Shown here: piece after piece, positions 34,772 to 36,861 of the stretch
Layout of the letters: every line of letters starts with the position of its first letter
How positions within the stretch are numbered: position 1 is the stretch's first letter
Assembly: GCA_030694265.1 (NCBI GenBank)
Contig: JAUXYP010000020.1
Coordinates: 1-36,861, forward strand
From: Sulfuricurvum sp.
Lineage (GTDB): Bacteria > Campylobacterota > Campylobacteria > Campylobacterales > Sulfurimonadaceae
Direction: 5' to 3'
DNA: 36,861 nucleotides
The notes under the pieces: generated by a model
Databases searched by the model: none
Seen by the model: only the letters and a program-made list of their open reading frames with translations
What the model was told of the DNA's origin: nothing
Translations under genes and position numbers: made by a program

Positions 34772-35719
34772 ATGTTGGATTGTGCAATCATTGGGGGAGG
34801 ACCTGCAGGTCTTACGGCAGGTTTATATGCGACACGTGGCGGATTGGATAATGTCATCATGTATGAAAAAGGGATGCCTGGCGGTCAAATCACGATGAGT
34901 TCTGAAATCGAAAACTATCCGGGGGCAACAGCGCATAACTTGAGCGGTATGGATTTGATGATTCCATGGCCTGAGCAGTGTCAGCGTTTTGGTTTGAAGC
35001 ATGAAATGTCGGAAGTGACACGTGTTTCTCGCAACGAGGACGGTACTTTTGCTATTCATAAATCAGACGGGAAGAGCGAAAATGCAAAAAGTGTTATCGT
35101 TTGTACCGGTTCTACCCCTAAGCGAGCGGGATTTTTGGCGGAAGATACCTATTTTGGTCGTGGTGTGAGCACATGTGCGACGTGTGACGGTTTTTTCTAT
35201 AAAGGAAAAGAAGTTGCTGTCATCGGTGGAGGAGATACTGCCTTGGAAGAAGCGCTCTATTTGGCTAAAATATGTTCTAAGGTTTATCTCATTCACCGTC
35301 GTGATACGTTTCGTTCAGCGCCTAACACAATTGCGCGTGTAAAAGCGACCGCAAATATTGAGCTTGTACTCAATGCAGTTCCTGAAGAAGTATTAGGAAA
35401 TGCGATGGGTGTGAGTGGTTTACGTGTTGCTCTCAAAGACGGAACAACACGGCAAATCGATGCACCAGGTGTTTTTGTTTTCGTTGGTAACAACGTTAAC
35501 AATCAAGTATTGATGCAAGAAGATGGTAGTTTTTTATGCGATATGTCACCATCTGGCGAAGTAATCGTCAATATTAGCATGAAAACATCGGTTGCAGGAT
35601 TATTTGCAGCAGGTGATATGCGTATCGAAGCACCTAAGCAAGTCGTATGTGCTGCGGGTGATGGTGCGGTTGCGGCATTGCAAGCGATCGGATATGTGGA
35701 TGAGCACTTTCATAACTAA
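34772..35719 (+). CDS. trxB: Thioredoxin reductase
   Basis: The 315-residue NADPH-dependent flavoenzyme reducing TrxA. It has the FAD motif GGGPAG (8-13), the redox pair C135-A-T-C138 (STCATCDG), the NADPH-binding GGGDTA just after it, the HRRD motif for NADPH phosphate and the late FAAGDMR. The ATG at 34772 gives [10 protein letters not shown] and has GAGGG about 7 bases upstream; a reading from 34730 only adds leader sequence. The intact CxxC distinguishes it from the FqrB-like paralogue at 1230-2183. Confidence 0.97.
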   Translation: MLDCAIIGGGPAGLTAGLYATRGGLDNVIMYEKGMPGGQITMSSEIENYPGATAHNLSGMDLMIPWPEQCQRFGLKHEMSEVTRVSRNEDGTFAIHKSDGKSENAKSVIVCTGSTPKRAGFLAEDTYFGRGVSTCATCDGFFYKGKEVAVIGGGDTALEEALYLAKICSKVYLIHRRDTFRSAPNTIARVKATANIELVLNAVPEEVLGNAMGVSGLRVALKDGTTRQIDAPGVFVFVGNNVNNQVLMQEDGSFLCDMSPSGEVIVNISMKTSVAGLFAAGDMRIEAPKQVVCAAGDGAVAALQAIGYVDEHFHN

Positions 35720-35730
35720 ATAAAGGTTTT

Positions 35731-36504
35731 ATGATGATCAGAGTAGGTGTATTTGGAGCGGGCGGACGTGTCGGAAAATTAATTATTGATGATTTGCATC
35801 ATGAAAGTGAAATTTCTTTGGGTGCAGTTTATGTACGTGATGAGCTTAATTTTTCGATTGATCCGGCTGTTTTGGTCACAAACGATATGGCTACTTTACT
35901 CAAAGGGTGCGATATTGTTATCGACTTTTCCCTACCAGAAGCAACACAGCTCTTGCTGGAGTGTGCAATGGATCATCCAACACCGATCGTTATTGGTACG
36001 ACAGGCTTGGACGCACATCAGATGAATTTGTTGAAAATGGCGAGTGAGTCTATGCCGATTTTATACGCGACAAATATGTCGTTGGGTGTAGCACTTCTCA
36101 ATAAGCTTGTTCATATGGCCGCAAAAACCTTAGAAGGCTTTGATATAGAAATCGTCGAACAGCATCATCGTCATAAAAAAGATGCTCCAAGCGGGACAGC
36201 ATTGACACTGGCTCATTCTGCAGCAGCGGGGCGCAATTTGGATTTAGATGCGGTTCGTGTCAGCGGTCGTGATGGGAATATCGGTGAGCGAAGTAGCGAT
36301 GAGATCGCAGTAATGGCACTGCGCGGTGGGGATATTGTTGGGCGTCATACGGTCGGATTTTATAATGACGGCGAATTTGTGGAACTGCATCATACGGCAA
36401 CAAGCCGAAATACCTTTTCAAAAGGGGCAATTCGTGCAGCGAAATGGTTGGTTGGCAAAGGGAATGGATTGTATAATATCGCAGATTGTTTGGAATTGGC
36501 CTAA
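35731..36504 (+). CDS. dapB: 4-Hydroxy-tetrahydrodipicolinate reductase
   Basis: Second committed step of lysine and meso-diaminopimelate synthesis. The 257 residues show the nucleotide-binding GVFGAGGRVGKLI at the N-terminus, VIGTTGL, ATNMSLGVALL and the catalytic EQHHRHKKDAPSGTAL, followed by a HTVGFYNDGE strand. Two adjacent ATG codons (35731 and 35734) are possible starts; AAAGG at 35722-35726 is better spaced for the second. It lies 11 bases after trxB and probably in one transcript with it and purF. Confidence 0.96.
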   Translation: MMIRVGVFGAGGRVGKLIIDDLHHESEISLGAVYVRDELNFSIDPAVLVTNDMATLLKGCDIVIDFSLPEATQLLLECAMDHPTPIVIGTTGLDAHQMNLLKMASESMPILYATNMSLGVALLNKLVHMAAKTLEGFDIEIVEQHHRHKKDAPSGTALTLAHSAAAGRNLDLDAVRVSGRDGNIGERSSDEIAVMALRGGDIVGRHTVGFYNDGEFVELHHTATSRNTFSKGAIRAAKWLVGKGNGLYNIADCLELA

Positions 36505-36513
36505 GGAGCATGG

Positions 36514-36861
36514 ATGCGTAGTTTAAATGAAAAGTGTGCGGTTATCGGGATCTTTGATCATGCAGAGGCATCAAAATTAGCCTATTTCTCGCTTCATGCA
36601 ATGCAGCATCGTGGACAAGAAGCAGCGGGAATTAGTACGAGTGACGGTGAAAAGCTCTATACGATCAAAGATCGCGGATTGGTAACGCAAGTATTTGATA
36701 CCAATAAACTGAACACGCTTAAGGGGAATATGGCAATAGGTCATACCCGTTACTCAACTGCGGGCGATGATTCTATTTTGGATGCGCAACCGGTGTTTGC
36801 CCGCTATGATTTAGGTGAAATGGCAATTGTTCACAATGGAAATTTGACCAATGCCAAAGAA
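36514..36861 (+). CDS. purF: Amidophosphoribosyltransferase, 5' part
   Basis: The first committed enzyme of purine synthesis, running off the right edge after 116 codons. The glutaminase domain is visible: C8 (NEKCAVIGIF) would become the N-terminal nucleophile after removal of a seven-residue propeptide. MQHRGQEAAGIST, GHTRYSTAGDDS, AQPV and IVHNGNLTNAKE follow. AAGGAG at 36503-36508 includes the dapB stop region. An ATG four bases upstream (36510) reads into an immediate stop, so 36514 is the start. Confidence 0.96.
   Translation, partial: MRSLNEKCAVIGIFDHAEASKLAYFSLHAMQHRGQEAAGISTSDGEKLYTIKDRGLVTQVFDTNKLNTLKGNMAIGHTRYSTAGDDSILDAQPVFARYDLGEMAIVHNGNLTNAKE

Noticed and set aside
1-36861. CRISPR arrays, tRNAs, rRNA, insertion sequences, integrases
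   Set aside because: I looked for regularly spaced repeats, tRNA-like cloverleafs with the T-arm sequence, transposase motifs and flanking inverted repeats and saw none. A covariance-model scan would be decisive for small RNAs.

Overview
The window reads as chromosomal DNA from a flagellated, motile Campylobacterota (Epsilonproteobacteria), most like the Sulfuricurvum/Sulfurimonas group. The reasons are a tandem flagellin pair with sigma-28-type and sigma-54-type promoters, a short epsilon-type BioB, an FqrB-like flavoprotein, a ribosomal cluster without rpmD (L30), a zinc-type S14, and the order yraN-trxA-trxB-dapB-purF. The genus is inference; the class-level placement is fairly secure. I saw no tRNA, rRNA, CRISPR array, prophage or intact insertion sequence, and no gene-free stretch longer than about 240 bases.

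Layout. 1-2520 holds the end of an OmpA-type outer-membrane protein, an orphan small protein, an FqrB-like oxidoreductase and a shortened AMMECR1-like gene. 2571-6168 (minus) is a tightly overlapping topA-phosphoesterase-bioB unit, which the AMMECR1-like gene follows. 6315-10976 is a flagellar island: flaA, flaB and, convergent to them, the filament cap gene fliD. 11088-14048 carries the signal recognition particle RNA, rnhB with a small partner gene, a TIGR04219-type outer-membrane barrel and an AAA/DUF4143-type ATPase with a perfect inverted repeat before it. 13994-24708 is the S10-spc ribosomal operon, from a near-ideal promoter through rpsJ to secY-map-infA and a terminator. It stops after infA: upp follows where many relatives have rpmJ-rpsM-rpsK-rpsD-rpoA-rplQ.

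24724-28285 holds upp, a secreted Sel1-repeat protein, a minus-strand cvfB-like/orphan/ppnP unit and a short-chain dehydrogenase (SDR). 28354-33847 is the most distinctive accessory part. A minus-strand pair encodes a predicted fusion of a monoheme cytochrome with an outer-membrane beta-barrel (Cyc2-like) and a second outer-membrane barrel. Divergent from these lie a small periplasmic cytochrome c, a relic of a second SDR gene, and a stand-alone formate-dehydrogenase-like molybdoenzyme. 33850-36861 is the housekeeping run yraN, trxA, trxB, dapB and the start of purF.

The best candidate for an under-described system is the cytochrome-porin/barrel/cytochrome c neighbourhood at 28354-31640. It could carry electrons across the outer membrane to a periplasmic carrier. 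The domain architecture is visible in the sequence; the physiological role is inference. The SDR relic at 31647-31748 is a second feature that ordinary gene calling would miss.
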